The notes under the pieces: model-generated
Told to the model about the DNA's origin: nothing
Database searches by the model: none
Seen by the model: only the letters and a program-made list of their open reading frames with translations
Translations under genes and position numbers: made by a program
From: Bursaphelenchus xylophilus
Taxonomy: Eukaryota; Nematoda; Chromadorea; Rhabditida; Aphelenchoididae
Assembly: GCA_904066235.2 (NCBI GenBank)
Contig: CAJFCV020000005.1
Coordinates: forward strand, 6,877,501-6,941,500
DNA length: 64,000 nt
Reading direction: 5' to 3'
Shown here: positions 12,002 through 25,651 of the stretch, piece by piece
How positions within the stretch are numbered: position 1 is the stretch's first letter
Layout: each line of letters opens with the position of its first letter

Positions 12002-12533
12002 CTATATGCTGAAGCTTTCTCCACAACCACAGGTGCCGGAGATGTTGGGATTCCTGAACACAAACTCGGAAGAGAGTTTATTCTCAATATAGTCCATCTC
12101 TGAACCCAACAAACTAAGCTGTGCTTTCGAATCGATCCAAATCCTGACCCCATCCTGCACTACTTCCTCATCAAACTTCGCTTTCTCTTGTGCATAGTCC
12201 AACGTATACGTCAGACCATTACATCCCCGTTGTTGGACGCCAATCTGGAAAGCATCAGCGTTTAGTGAGCCTTCATCCACTCTTTTTTCGCGCTCAAATT
12301 ATTGAAAATGGCGCGAAAGAGCAATGAGAAAGAATATCTAAGATTCCGACGTCATAAATATAAAAGGAACCTACCTTTAACGCCTTCATGTCTGGTCGGT
12401 CCTTCAAGAGGCATTTGATTCGATTGACGGCATCTGGAGTTAGAGAAAGGGCCGCTTTTCGGCCGATTAATCCGGGTCTTTGGATGCCTTTGACCACCCG
12501 AGCAGAGACAGAGAAGATTCCGCTCAATCTCAT
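12002..12533 (-). CDS. ISCA1: mitochondrial iron-sulfur cluster assembly protein ISCA1
   Basis: A-type scaffold/carrier needed for mitochondrial [4Fe-4S] maturation. Two exons: MRLSGIFSVSARVVKGIQRP (Arg-rich, mitochondrial presequence-like) through LKDRPDMKALK, then IGVQQRGCNGLTYTLDYAQ to GTCGCGESFSI. The three cluster-binding cysteines are visible in RGCNG and CGCGES. The length, about 130 aa, is typical of ISCA1. The acceptor TTTTCAG 18 bp before the ATG may be a trans-splice site. NAA40 follows on the same strand. Confidence 0.92.
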
Positions 12534-13114
12534 CAACAAGTCCCGATTTATTCCACCTGAAAATATCGAACGTTACAAAGCTGATAGCAACTTTTTCCTT
12601 TTCGAAATAAAATTTCTATATTTTTTATAAAAATTTTGGAAATGGGTTATGTGTTTCCTTCTTGGGTCAAGTTTTTGTCAAAGATTTTTTCTTTTTTTTG
12701 TCAATTTTTTTATTCGACACGGCTTGCCCAAATGTAGAAAAAAACGTCCATAGAAAAATTAGCGACATTTTATACGATGAAACGTTTCTAATCTTATTTT
12801 AATGTCAGAATGAAAGCAGAACTGTCGATATTGATAGGAATTGTCAGAAAACCCATTTTATATCAACGCACACATATTATTAACACAAAAATATTATTCT
12901 TGTACATTAAATTTAATGAATTTTGGTAAACATGGATACTACATTGATGCTGCCATCAAAGGATGCTTCAGAATAGGCTTTGTTTGATAATAATAATGCA
13001 CAAAATTTAATCGTCAATATCGGCCATTCTGACTTACATACGCGCGAATGCTATACTTGCCACGCACCCGCGAGCTGCGAAGAGCGTGTACGTTTTTTTC
13101 TCAGATTTTGGTCA

Positions 13115-13365
13115 ATGTGGGCAAGCCGTGTCGATCGCGATCGAAACGAGCTCGTTTATATCGAATATAACGAATGGGAGCAAGGAATGGATGGGGAGCT
13201 TAATAAGTACGCTGAGGTTGGCGAATATCCGACAAACGATGAACTAAGGGTAAACTTGTTTTTTTTTGCATAAATTCTTTAATTTAGTGATGTCATTTGT
13301 GAATCGCCAAAACCCAGTATGAGACCAATCATTTGCTCAACTGCATTTTGGAGAAGTACATCTGA
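13115..13365 (+). CDS. 60-aa conserved-looking small protein, unknown
   Basis: Two-exon gene: MWASRVDRDRNELVYIEYNE through NDELR (13115-13249), a 68-nt GT-AG intron (13250-13317), then YETNHLLNCILEKYI and stop. The ATG lies 7 nt after a TTTTTTCTCAG acceptor, typical of a trans-splice site. Codon choice is coding-like and acidic-aromatic residues dominate; there is no signal peptide or membrane span. I do not recognise the family. The stretch TGGGCAAGCCGTGTCGA at its start occurs inverted at 12714-12731. Confidence 0.5.
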
Positions 13366-13428
13366 GAACTGAACGCTGTGGTGTAACTGAATGCCGTTTC
13401 CAATTTATTTGTGTTTTTACGGCTTCTT

Positions 13429-13665
13429 ATGTTTTGCATCATTCAACCGATATGTGATGTTCAGTCCATAGAATTTGAATTTGACTTCACAGGATCCGGC
13501 GACACGTTACTTTTTTCATCCAATAAAGAGATTAAAGGTATGTGTATTCTTATATTTATACAAAATACTATTAAGATGCAATTTTTAGGAATGGACATTG
13601 TTTATGAATTCAAAGAACGGATCAGAGCGGCAATTCGAGGTCATAAAAGGCTAAGCCAAGGATAA
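13429..13665 (+). CDS. small protein, possibly secreted, unknown
   Basis: Two-exon reading: MFCIIQPICDVQSIEFEFDF through NKEIK (13429-13537), a 51-nt intron (GTATGT...TTTTTAG), then GMDIVYEFKERIRAAIRGHK to stop. The frame holds exactly across the intron. The N-terminus is weakly hydrophobic; in-frame GTG codons precede the ATG but no upstream ATG. It starts 63 bp after the 60-aa gene on the same strand, so the two could be one transcription unit or one misjoined gene. Confidence 0.35.
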   Translation: MFCIIQPICDVQSIEFEFDFTGSGDTLLFSSNKEIKGMCILIFIQNTIKMQFLGMDIVYEFKERIRAAIRGHKRLSQG

Positions 13666-14078
13666 TGTGCAAACTGAGGGACCTACGATTGATTGGGGAG
13701 ATGAATTTATTAACCTGAACGCGTTTTTAATTAAATCAGTTTTTCGGGGAAGAATTACGAGTAGTTATTTGTAAATAAACGTTTTGTTTGACAGTTTTTG
13801 TCGTGAGCTTCGTGTCCTTCAGAGTTTTCAATCCACAATTGTCTTCTTCTTGTTTTAGGCCAAAAATGGTGTAAAAGTTATCGTAGAAGATTTTTACATG
13901 TTTGGACATGCGGGTAGATCTATGCAAACATTCTTGCTCTGCAACTATTTGTCCAATTGAAGCCGAGAACCTTGTCCTCAACATTTTGCCATCAATTTAT
14001 TGATGTGATGCTTGTCCAGCCGGTGTTCTTCTGCCTTTTATTTGTCCAGATTTGTACTGGCTGTTCATTGGGGTAAAG

Positions 14079-14086
14079 TATAAAAG
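14079..14086 (+). promoter_or_regulatory. TATA box
   Basis: TATAAAAG, 46 bp before the ATG of the secreted protein gene at 14132, a good position for a core promoter. Confidence 0.55.
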
Positions 14087-14131
14087 AGTTCTGTAATCGG
14101 TTTCATCATCAGTAGAGTGTGTTCTTTTCCA

Positions 14132-14837
14132 ATGGCTTCCAGAAGTGTCATTGTTTTTTTGGCTTTGGCCTTTGTTGGTGCTCCAGTCAGTGGACAGAGT
14201 TTGTTATCGTTGTTGCCTCCTCAACTTCAATGTAAGGTTGAATTATGGCCACTTCGGCCATTCTTTACGCTATTTTATCTGCATATAATCTATTATTCCA
14301 GCTCTCCTGCCTTCATCGGCCATTCCTCCACTTTCCCAAGTCACTCCTCGTGATGTTCAAGTTGCCCAAGCTATTGGGCAGAAGTTGCCGACCTTCTCCT
14401 CCATCCAACAACTTCTTCAGACCCTATCTTTGAACAGTCCAACTCTTGCTGCTTTGACTGACCAAGCCGTTGCTAAGGGAAAGCAACTGTTTGATCTGAC
14501 AAAGTCGATGCTGACTCCCGAGTCCCAGTTGTTCTTCCAACAGGTAAATGGGACGTCAAAACCCCTGTTTTCCATTGTCTGTAGAAATTTTTTTTGTTTT
14601 AGCTCCTCGGAATTGGCCAAAGCGCCGGTCAACAATCCGTACAACTTCTCCAGGCCCAAACTCCACCAACCTTGGCCAATCTCCAATCCACTTTCCCCAC
14701 GATCAGCTCTCTTGTTCAATGTAAGATCGCCATTTTCTTATTGTTAGTTTCTGTTATATTAAAGTCATCAAAAATTTACAATCTTTAATTTAGCTCCAAT
14801 TGCGCAACAAAGCGTCAATCTTCTGTATCCATCGTAA
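14132..14837 (+). CDS. secreted helical protein, unknown family
   Basis: Four exons: MASRSVIVFLALAFVGAPVSG signal peptide and LLSLLPPQLQ; SLLPSSAIPPLSQVTPRDVQ to LFFQQ (14301-14541); LLGIGQSAGQQSVQLLQAQ to SSLVQ; and SPIAQQSVNLLYPS ending at 14837. All introns are short GT-AG and keep frame. The mature chain is about 125 residues, lacks cysteine and is rich in Gln, Leu, Ser and Pro with helix-like repeats (LPTFSSIQQLLQTL; PPTLANLQSTFP). A TATA box precedes it and AATAAA occurs at about 14900. It looks like an abundant nematode secreted protein; the function is unknown. Confidence 0.7.
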
Positions 14838-15374
14838 ATGTAGATTTACACACTCGCCTTACACTACAGTAAGATGTCTAATACTCGCAGTTAATGCCAA
14901 TAAATATTCACATTGGATTTATAATACTTGAGAAGACTTTTCTTTTCTTTTGTGTATTCAGAGATGTTGTTGTTCCCATCTCTGATTCACAAAAAATGAC
15001 AGAATTCAAAGAAATTGAGGTATCTGGTATTCTTTGTTACTCGGTGCTGACTTTGCGATGAGTGCGGGAAGAGTTTAAAATTTTTTATTTTTGTTATTAA
15101 AAATATTCAAGGGATAATTTGTGCACTAAGTAAGGACAGGTTGAATTTGTTGGTATAATCCTCAAGGATTGTATCCGCTCTAACAAGGGAATGGACTTTA
15201 TGTGTAAATCGATTTTGGCTTGGGACCTAGTCAGATCGAAAGGTGTGTGGTAGTCGATTATTCACTTGGGGGGAAATCTCTGCGCGGGTCTTCAAAGCCG
15301 AGAAAATCGGCTTCAAAGTTTTGACGAAAATCAAAGGATAGGGATCCCGGAAAAGGAGCGACAAAAAGAGTGAA

Positions 15375-15432
15375 GCAGTGGCCGAGTGGTCAGTGCGCCC
15401 GCTTTTTGCGCAAAAAGTTGCAGGTTCGAGTC
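15375..15432 (+). repeat. tRNA-like block (A and B boxes), left arm
   Basis: Contains TGGCCGAGTGG (class II tRNA A box) and GGTTCGAGTC (B box) 43 nt apart, but no closing acceptor stem, so it is a tRNA-derived SINE-type block and not a working tRNA gene. Confidence 0.55.
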
Positions 15433-15720
15433 TTTCCAAGCTCAAATCATCATTTATCGTTTTTACTTTTGCTTTCTTCGTGCTAATTCGGCTGTACATT
15501 GAAAAAAAGGGGTACAGATAAAAAAGTTAACATAATGGAAAGTTGTTTTTGAATACATCAGGTTGATGGTGTGCCCTGCGCTCTAAAACTGTAAATAAAA
15601 CAAGGTGCAAAGCCGTTGAAAATGGAAAGGTTCCATTTAAAATATACTCCTTGAATCGATAATCTAGTTCAGGGGGAAAAATTAATAGAAGTTTTTGTCT
15701 AAAAAAGTTATGAATGGAAG

Positions 15721-15780
15721 CAGATTCGAACTTGCGACCTTTTGCGCAAAAAGCGAGCGCACTGACCACTCGGCCACTAC
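15721..15780 (-). repeat. tRNA-like block, right arm
   Basis: Reverse-complement counterpart of the left block (GATTCGAACTTGC and CACTCGGCCACTAC on the plus strand), with a slightly different B box. It sits at the inner end of the right arm of the foldback. Confidence 0.55.
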
Positions 15781-15979
15781 TTCACACTTTTTATCGCTCC
15801 TTTTCCGGGATCCCTATCCGTTGCTACTTTTTTTCGTTCAAGCTTTGAAGCCGATTTTCTCGGCTTTGAAGCCCCGCGCAGAGATTTCCCCCCAAGTGAA
15901 TAATTGACTACCACACACCTTTCGATCTGACTATGTCCCAAGCCAAAATCGATTTACACATAAAGTCCATTCCCTTGTA

Positions 15980-17090
15980 AGACCTTTGAAAAGGCTTGCC
16001 AGAGGATTGGATTGGTAGGCTACAAATCTGATTTTACTCGGGCCAGTCGAACTTTTCATCTATCTGTTTGATAGGGTTACATTACTATCCATAAATGTGA
16101 ATCGACCAAAATAAAATGATACCAAAATTGGCAGCTTCTTGACATCAACTTCCTTCATGAAAAGCCCCAATAGAAAGCGCAAACTGTCTTTCTAAAAAAA
16201 GTGTTAACGGCTCTTGCATAAATTGTTACAAACGCACTCAGCACGTCGTAACTTGACTGTCCTTGTACGAAAGTGAAAGTCACAAACCCACGACAAACGT
16301 TCCCTTCATTTTTATTTACTCAGATCCAATTGTAAGGTCCAGAGACCTAGATCGTCACAACCTTGATATGATTTTCTTATCAGAGGCCACAAAACAGACG
16401 TCTGACCGGAGTCTCGAATTTGTTGAAACATCTGCAAGCACGTGTCGCGTTCATAAATCATCACTGAGCATGAAGCGAGAGGGATTAAGAATGGATTACC
16501 CGTGTTCAACTCTAGCGCATCACAGAGATCGGAATACAAATGTACCCAGTATAGAGAAATCCTTTTTGAAAGTAGGGTTAACATAGCTCGTTAAAGAGCA
16601 ATTCTTGGTGTGATTCAGGATCAAAATTAAAGCTTGTGGCAATTCGACATGTAGCTGCGGTTTTCACTAGAGATCGACAGAAATTTAGACGTTATCATTC
16701 TTTGTTCCCGTTGCAGTTTCGGGAGCCTAGTCGATTTGCAATTCACACTCTCATTGTTTCTCCTATCGAGCCTAAATTATTTCTTCCATTATCTTAATGA
16801 CGTATTTTCAAACAACATCGGTATGTTTAGTCAGATGAAAATAGATAGCTTGCCTTATCAGCAACGAAAAAGCGGGTAATTCCTCGTAATTCCTAAATCA
16901 TAAACCCTAATTTTTGTTAAGTTATGATCTGTGATGTCCCTTGTAATATCGAGCGAATTTAAATGCGTTTTTAATGCATTTTCTCTCCATTATCCTCCAC
17001 ACGTTCTTGCGGACAGTTGTGTAAATATAGGCCAATATGTAATGATGAGACGTTGTCAGAGACTTTAATTTTTTCAGTATTAAATATACA
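15980..17090. other. intergenic region, no gene seen
   Basis: Overlapping open frames on both strands at 16263-16586 look like noise: neither has splice partners or coding-like composition. The last part is presumably the promoter of the DUF229 gene; TTTTTCAG at 17070-17077 is a candidate trans-splice acceptor. Confidence 0.5.
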
Positions 17091-19799
17091 ATGAACTTGG
17101 AGTTGGCTTCAGATGGATCCGAGGACACGGACGCCCAGCTGCTGCCCGGAAGTACGTCCGCCACTCGCAAACGGTACGTCTTTATGCAGAAATTGTGTTT
17201 TTTAGCCTGGATCAGAGATTAATCTGGGTTGTTTCCCTAGTCTCTGAATATTTATACTATATAAATCAAACACGTTCTTGTATTGTTAGTTCCTCATCTG
17301 AAATAACTCTTGGCCCTCTATCCAGAATTGACTCCGTTCAGCTTCCTGCCTGATGTTTTCCATCTGTTTCAGCCGTCGAATACGAATTCGTCGTTTGGCC
17401 ATAATGATTCGCTTCATTCAAGTCGCTTTCTTCGCCATCGTCACGATCTCAACTATTTATTTCATCTACAGTTTGAATAGCAGTAAATTTAATGATAACT
17501 TTACCTCAAAAATATCAGCATCATCAGAGCGGGCGGAAACAGAAGCCAAACGTCATCAAATTAAATTAAGAGTGAGCTACTGACAAAGAAGATTACATAA
17601 CAATAAGCATATCTTTAGACAAGTGAATTACCCCTCCTTTCGAATAACTCTGATATATCCGACATTACCTATACTAGACCACTCAATGCTTCAACGACAA
17701 CCTCTGATCCTATGGAAGTATATCGACGGTTCACAGGAGAGTGTAGATTGCCAAAGATCGATCCGTTTGATGAGGATATTCTCGCCCGATTGGACAGTTC
17801 TGTTAACCCGTTAAGAGATTGTGTTCCACAAGAAGGTCTGAGGACATATTTGGATGAACAGGATGTTGTCAAAGTAGCCGGCATTAATGATACGACTATC
17901 AAGTGCTATTTCCGGTAAGATCTATCATGTTTGGTAATTGTAAAATATAGGATATTTTGCTTGTTTTGTTAGTGATCAATTTCCATTCCAGAGCACTCTA
18001 CCAATACAGCGATAAATGGTTGGCTAAGGGCAGTTGGGTAGAGATAGATCTCAAAAAAGGGGTCAAAATTTATAGCGATATCATAGAAACCGGCTGTTAT
18101 AACAATGCGCAGGAGAGGATTACAATCGATCTTCATTGGACTATAATTCCAAAGTAGACAGAAAATTTATGACGAGTTTCTGTTTAGAGAAAATCCAAAA
18201 TCAAACGAAGAATCGGACCGGCCTCCAGACGTGTTCATCATCTTGTTGGACTCAGTTTCCAACTCTCAAATGTATAGATCTCTCCCGAAAACACTCAAAT
18301 TCCTGAATGAAAGTTTGGGGGCAACTTCGTTTGAATATGTAAACAAAGTTGGTCTAAATAGTAGACCTAATGCGAACGCAATGTTGTTAGGTAAGGATAA
18401 TTTCGGAAATGGTATCTTTATCATGGGCTTTAAAAATTTTTGCCGATTTCGAGTTTTTACAGGTATGCGGACCTACGATCTTCATCAAAGTCCATTTGGG
18501 CCAATTGTCCAATTCGAACGGGAGTTATGTAACACATCAATTAATCGAGAAGATTATATCGGATTTAACTATAAGAACATGGGATACAAGACGTTGATGG
18601 CCGAGGATTGGGCCATGGGAGTTTTCAATTACTATCGGTGCACCGGATTTTACGATGCCCCTCCCGCTGAGCATTACATGAGGTAAATTTTGCAAAAATT
18701 AACAAATTGTGGACTAAATTTAAATAATTTTAGACCATTCCAACTCCGAATGGAAGAAGAAACTTATGCCGACATGGTCAAGTATATTTTCGATCCCAAG
18801 TGTCTGGAATACCACCATGTTTTGATGAATTACACCGAAAAATTCATGAATAAGTATCCCCATGATCCCAAATTTAGTATCACTTGGATGAGTGAGATCG
18901 CGCATGATGACTCCAATGGACTCTATAGAACAGATGATTTCTTTTTAGATTTTTTCAAAAGGAATGAAAAAAAGGTAAGCAAATTTTACCCTATTTTAGT
19001 GTTTAGTTCGACAACTCGTTCGTTTTCTTCATGGGAGATCACGGAAGGAGATATGGACCTGTTAAAGATACCAAATACGGAGCACTGGAAGATTATAATC
19101 CGGCGTTGAAAATAATAGTCCCAAAAAAGTTGAGGGCAAACAAAGAGTTCATGAAAAATATGCAGATTAACTCCAAGAAATTGATCTCACATTACGATTT
19201 CTATGCAACCTTGGTGGAGATCTACAAGTACGGGCCAGAATGGAATGAAAACACGACTTTCGGGGATGTGCTCAATTCACATTGGAATCGCGATCTGATC
19301 GGGTCATCGTTCTTCCATCCCATGAAGGAACCAAGGAATTGCGCAACTTTACTTATTCCATTCGAGTTTTGCATCTGCGACTTTGGAAAGCACGAGGTGG
19401 AGAAGCCAGAGATCGCCATATTAATTGCAGAAAAAGCAATAGGCTTAATGAACAGTCGACTTCAAGAACATGACGTCGCCAAAGTAGCGTGTGCAGCGTT
19501 GAGGTTGAATACAAACGAGAAGCTGAGACTCCAAGAGGAGGATGTATTTGGAAAAGCAGTCTTTCAAGTAGACTTTACCGTCAGTCCAAGCGGCGGACTG
19601 TATTATGCAACGGCTGAAGTATGATTCAATTATTGGAAAATAATTTTTGCAAATGATTTAGGTAGAGACCCTACCAAATGGGGACTACAAGGTCGAGATG
19701 ATAAGTGATGAATTCCCAAGGAAAGACCGCTATGAAGAGCAAGCCAAATGTGTGGATGACAAGCGGTTGAAGAACTATTGTTACTGCAAGTCCAAATGA
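17091..19799 (+). CDS. DUF229 type II membrane protein (alkaline phosphatase/sulfatase fold)
   Basis: Exon 1 (17091-17173) is cytoplasmic and acidic. The next exon gives a basic stretch and one membrane span (MIRFIQVAFFAIVTISTIYF). The luminal part has the cysteine-rich N region (GECRLP, DCVPQ), then the DUF229 core: PPDVFIILLDSVSNSQMYRS, KNMGYKTLMAEDW, VFFMGDHGRRYGPV and a C-terminal CVDDKRLKNYCYC. DUF229 proteins are expanded in nematodes and share the metal-dependent phosphatase/sulfatase fold; the substrate is unknown. Introns are very short, including a 34-nt one at about 18153-18186 that restores frame. Start chosen at the ATG after TTTTTCAGTATTAAATATACA. Family assignment is firm, the exact first exon slightly less so. 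Confidence 0.85.
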
Positions 19800-19946
19800 C
19801 GGAAACGGGTAATCTTACCTCCAACCTCGTGTTCTCGTCTTTCGTATATACGGTGTTTATACATACTGGTGACACTTACAATCTATACGGTTTTTGATAC
19901 AAATTTATACAATAATTTATTTAATGATAAAACTATGCTACAATGA

Positions 19947-22272
<2,326 letters not shown>

Positions 22273-22754
22273 GTCTGCAACAAAAGTTTGTTAGATGAAA
22301 TTTATTGTGGAACATTTTATCCCGCTCCCACTAAAGGTGCCATGCTGACATAAGTTAAATCAACTACAGACACGTAAAATCTCGTAAATTTATCCTACCT
22401 CCGTCAAAAACGAATATCTCGATCTATAACATCAAAAAAAATACCGAAAATCTTTATGCACTGACATATTTTCTGTACATGAGTCAGGTGTTCCTCATGC
22501 GTCAAGTGTCTCTGTGTAAATTTTTGGAAAATTGGGCGCATGTTGCGTAGACAGGGATCAAATTTTCTTTCTCGAGTCGAACGATTATCATGAGAGTGAG
22601 GGGGGAGTTCAGTCTTTTACTGATTATCACGTGATTTTGTCGGAATTACCTCTTCTCTTCGGCAGATAAACGAAATAATTACTCAAGATCGTTCTTTCAG
22701 TTGGGTTCTCACGACTTCTTCGGTTGATTGGTGCCTAAACCAGAGTTTATCGCA

Positions 22755-24078
22755 ATGGCTACCCAGACAAAGCCATGTCTTCAGCATTTGCCGCCTGAAT
22801 TGAAGATGAAGATCTGCGAGCATCTGGATGTCATGGATTATTTCTCATTACTCCGGTGTTGCGTTTCTTGGAATCGTTTCATTACTCACAATGCCGAGAG
22901 ATTGTCAACTTTCAAATGCTTCAGTTTGAGGATAGAGGAATACTCATTCATTCGATTTCGATTCAAAGTTTCGACTGTTGGACTGCGGAATGGAGAAGAA
23001 ACCAGACTTAAAGTAAATGTTTACCCATTATTGCCGATTTTTAGGGAAAGTTGAATTTATAGCGAATAGGAGTGATGTAATTGATTTATCGTTTAGTTTC
23101 GTAAATGCCAACGGGGTTAAACCGCACTGAGATTATTTTGGAACTTTGCTAGCATTCAGTTTTCCAGATAGGTCTTATTGTGTCATTTCCGTGCGTATTA
23201 TGTGTTCATCTCATGAACTTTTGTCCATTACCGCCTTGTTTTTATAGGTTTCCTTATCGTAATGATTACCAATAATAATTTTTGTTTTTGTAATATATGT
23301 TATGTTCAGAGGTTCTGCTTCCGAACTCCTGATGACCTCGGTTTGTTCCTTCGAATGGTCGAAGTCGCCCAGAGCCTTATCTTATCTATTAAGAGTTGTA
23401 TTGGCCTGCAAGACAAGTTCGAACGAGTTTGTAAAGGAGCTAATGAGGTGAGTAAATATTTACCATCAAAACGTATATGTCAATATATTCTTAGGTAAGC
23501 ATTCGAGTTCAAGATCATGAAGGAATTGGATCTCCAGTCTCGGTCGAGTATCTGAGTGAACTCTATTCCCGGCTTCAATTAAATGCCATCTCCGTAGAAG
23601 ATCTATCTTCAAATTGGACAGAAAATGGAATGGAATTGATCAAAGCATGTAATGCCACGGAATTCTTAGAGTAAGCCCTATAAATCGTTTTTTTTTTACT
23701 TTTAGAATCCGATCATCCGTCAAATTTGGAGGTCTCAAATTAGGAGATGACGCGCTGGCCCATGTGGCTCGAATGCCACCATTAGAGACTATTGTTTTGT
23801 CCACAGTTGGTTCCATATTCACCAAAGAAGCTGTTAAAGATTTCTTGGATAACGTCGGTCTCAAAACAAACATGTATTTGGAGTTCTACAGAGTTTCCTG
23901 CTCATCCAACGACTTTTATAGGATGCTCAAGAACGAGTTGAACGTTATTTTTGAGACGGATCCGACTCGGGGAACCTTCAACTCGTTTCATATTCTCTAC
24001 CGCGGCTTTACATTCTATTTGAATATCAAATACTTTGACGATTCGCAGGGGCTTGTTACCTATCAGCCAAAGCGATGA
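22755..24078 (+). CDS. F-box protein
   Basis: Starts MATQTKPCLQHLPPELKMKI; residues 10-50 form an F-box (LPPELKMKICEHLDVMDYFS...CVSWNRFI), the SKP1-binding element of SCF ubiquitin ligases. The second exon begins at about 23310 (RFCFRTPDDLGLFL); further exons read VSIRVQDHEGIGSPVSVEYL and IRSSVKFGGLKLGDDALAHV, and the last ends TYQPKR. The C-terminal half has no leucine-rich or Kelch signature and looks like the divergent substrate domain of nematode F-box families. The substrate is unknown. Confidence 0.75.
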
Positions 24079-24362
24079 GTAATCGAATGGACATAAACTA
24101 CTGAACGGGTACTAACCATAGAAACTGGCATACTTATAGAGTTACAGTAAATACTAATGAAATGAATTCGAATTCATTAAAATAAAGTTTAACTATTCGT
24201 TACCCGCCAATTTTACAATGTTAGAGAACTGAAGATGAGAATAAGACTGTTAGATAACAAAAAATAACAGAGACGAGAGCACTTATAACATGAACATGAG
24301 AAATATATCACAAATGCCTAAAATATGTGGAGATCATATCCTAGACACATAAAGAAAAAAAC

Positions 24363-25545
24363 TTAAATGTCTGCAGTCATAGAGAAGTCATGGACTTCAT
24401 CCTTGCTCTGAGTGTCAACCTTCTTGTATTCGGTGACTCTTCTTTCGAAGAAGTTGGTCTTTCCTTCCAAAGAGATGTTGGACATAAATGGGAAAGGATT
24501 GGAGGATTTGTAAATGATAGGGAGGTCGAGTTCTTCCAGGAGATGGTCAGCTACGTATTCAATGTATTGGCACATCCTATCAGAATTCATTCCAATCATC
24601 TTACAAGGAAGGGCATCCACCAAGAATTCCTTTTCGATCTCAACAGCCTCCCTGATGATCGCGTGCACTTCAGCTTGGGTTGGACGATGCTTCAAGTGCT
24701 TGAAGAGAATGCAAGCAAAGTCACGATGAAGACCCTGAAACAGTAATATTAAACCATTGTCAATTGCTGCAACAATAACCCGTATTGTGCAAAGTATCTT
24801 GCCTCATCCCTAGAGATCAACTCATTGCTCTGAGCCAGTCCAGGCATTAAACCACGAGACTTCAACCAAAAGATGGAAGCAAAACTGCCCGAGAAGAATA
24901 TGCCCTCCACAGCAGCAAAAGCGACCAGTCTTGTTCCGAAAGAAGATCTCTCATCAGAGATCCACTTCATAGCCCAATCGGCCTTCTTCTTGATGAACTC
25001 GAATTCCTGGATGGCATTGAACATCTTGTGCCTAAAGATATACGTAATAACAAAAAAATAAAATCAAACCTTACTTTTCAGCTACATCACTGATATATGT
25101 ATCAATCAGAATAGAGTACATCTCCGAGTGAATGTTCTCCATCATAATTTGGAATCCATAGAAACACCTAGCCTCAGGAAGTTTCACTTCGGCATTGAAA
25201 CGCTCGATCAGATTCTCGTTAACGATTCCATCCGAAGCCGCAAAAAAGGCCAGAACGCGAGAGATGAAGAATCTTTCTTCCTCCTTCAGCTTGTGCCAAT
25301 CATCCAGGTCATCTTCGAGTTTTACTTCTTCAGGTACCCAGAAACAGTTAACGGCCTTCTTGTAGTAGCCAAAAATGTCGTGGTACTTCAGAGGAAACAA
25401 GGTGAATCGACCTGGATCGTCGTAGAGCAGGGGCTCATCGGCATCCAAATGGTTCTAAACAAGAAATGCAAACAATTTGTATTAACCATGACGTCGAAAC
25501 AAACAAATCTTAGATATCTACCTCATCAATGAAGTTAGACGGCAT
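24363..25545 (-). CDS. rnr-2: ribonucleoside-diphosphate reductase small subunit R2
   Basis: Provides the diiron-tyrosyl radical for dNTP synthesis. Reads MPSNFIDE | [20 protein letters not shown], then [13 protein letters not shown] (Asp ligand), [18 protein letters not shown] (Glu, His, radical Tyr), [16 protein letters not shown] (Glu), [19 protein letters not shown] (Glu, His) and the C-terminus [10 protein letters not shown], the flexible tail that docks on R1. All metal ligands are present. The intron splitting RDE from GLH (24735-24802) uses a GC donor (AG|GCAAGA). The start is the only ATG after the TGTGGTAG acceptor at about 25590; the N-terminus is shorter than in vertebrate R2. A coding-like exon of another gene ends 106 bp upstream. 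Confidence 0.93.
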
Positions 25546-25651
25546 TATTGATAGTGACGCAATTTGAACACCAAATTTGCTACCACAAATTTTCAGAAAT
25601 TTGTAAAACAATTTTTCGTCCTATTCCAAAAAATGTGTCGTAATGACAAAA

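Larger units (their letters stand above)
15182..15979. repeat. large foldback element with tRNA-derived arms
   Basis: Arms 15182-15432 and 15721-15979 are inverted near-identical copies (shared segments include the 'aagggaatggac' outer ends, 'acttggggggaaatctctgc' and 'gggatccc'), separated by a 288-bp unrelated spacer. The inner end of each arm carries a tRNA-like block. No transposase and no obvious target duplication were seen. Confidence 0.8.

Noticed and set aside
13736..13984. 82-codon minus-strand ORF starting MLRTRFSASIGQ
   Set aside because: It has an ATG and fair composition, but no splice sites, signal or motif, and sits in the promoter side of the next gene. Not enough to call.
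15375..15432. A tRNA-Ser/Leu gene
   Set aside because: A and B boxes are present but no acceptor stem pairing or plausible anticodon arm, and it is part of an inverted repeat.
16263..16586. Overlapping 107- and 90-codon ORFs on opposite strands
   Set aside because: Neither shows coding-like codons or splice partners; chance open frames.
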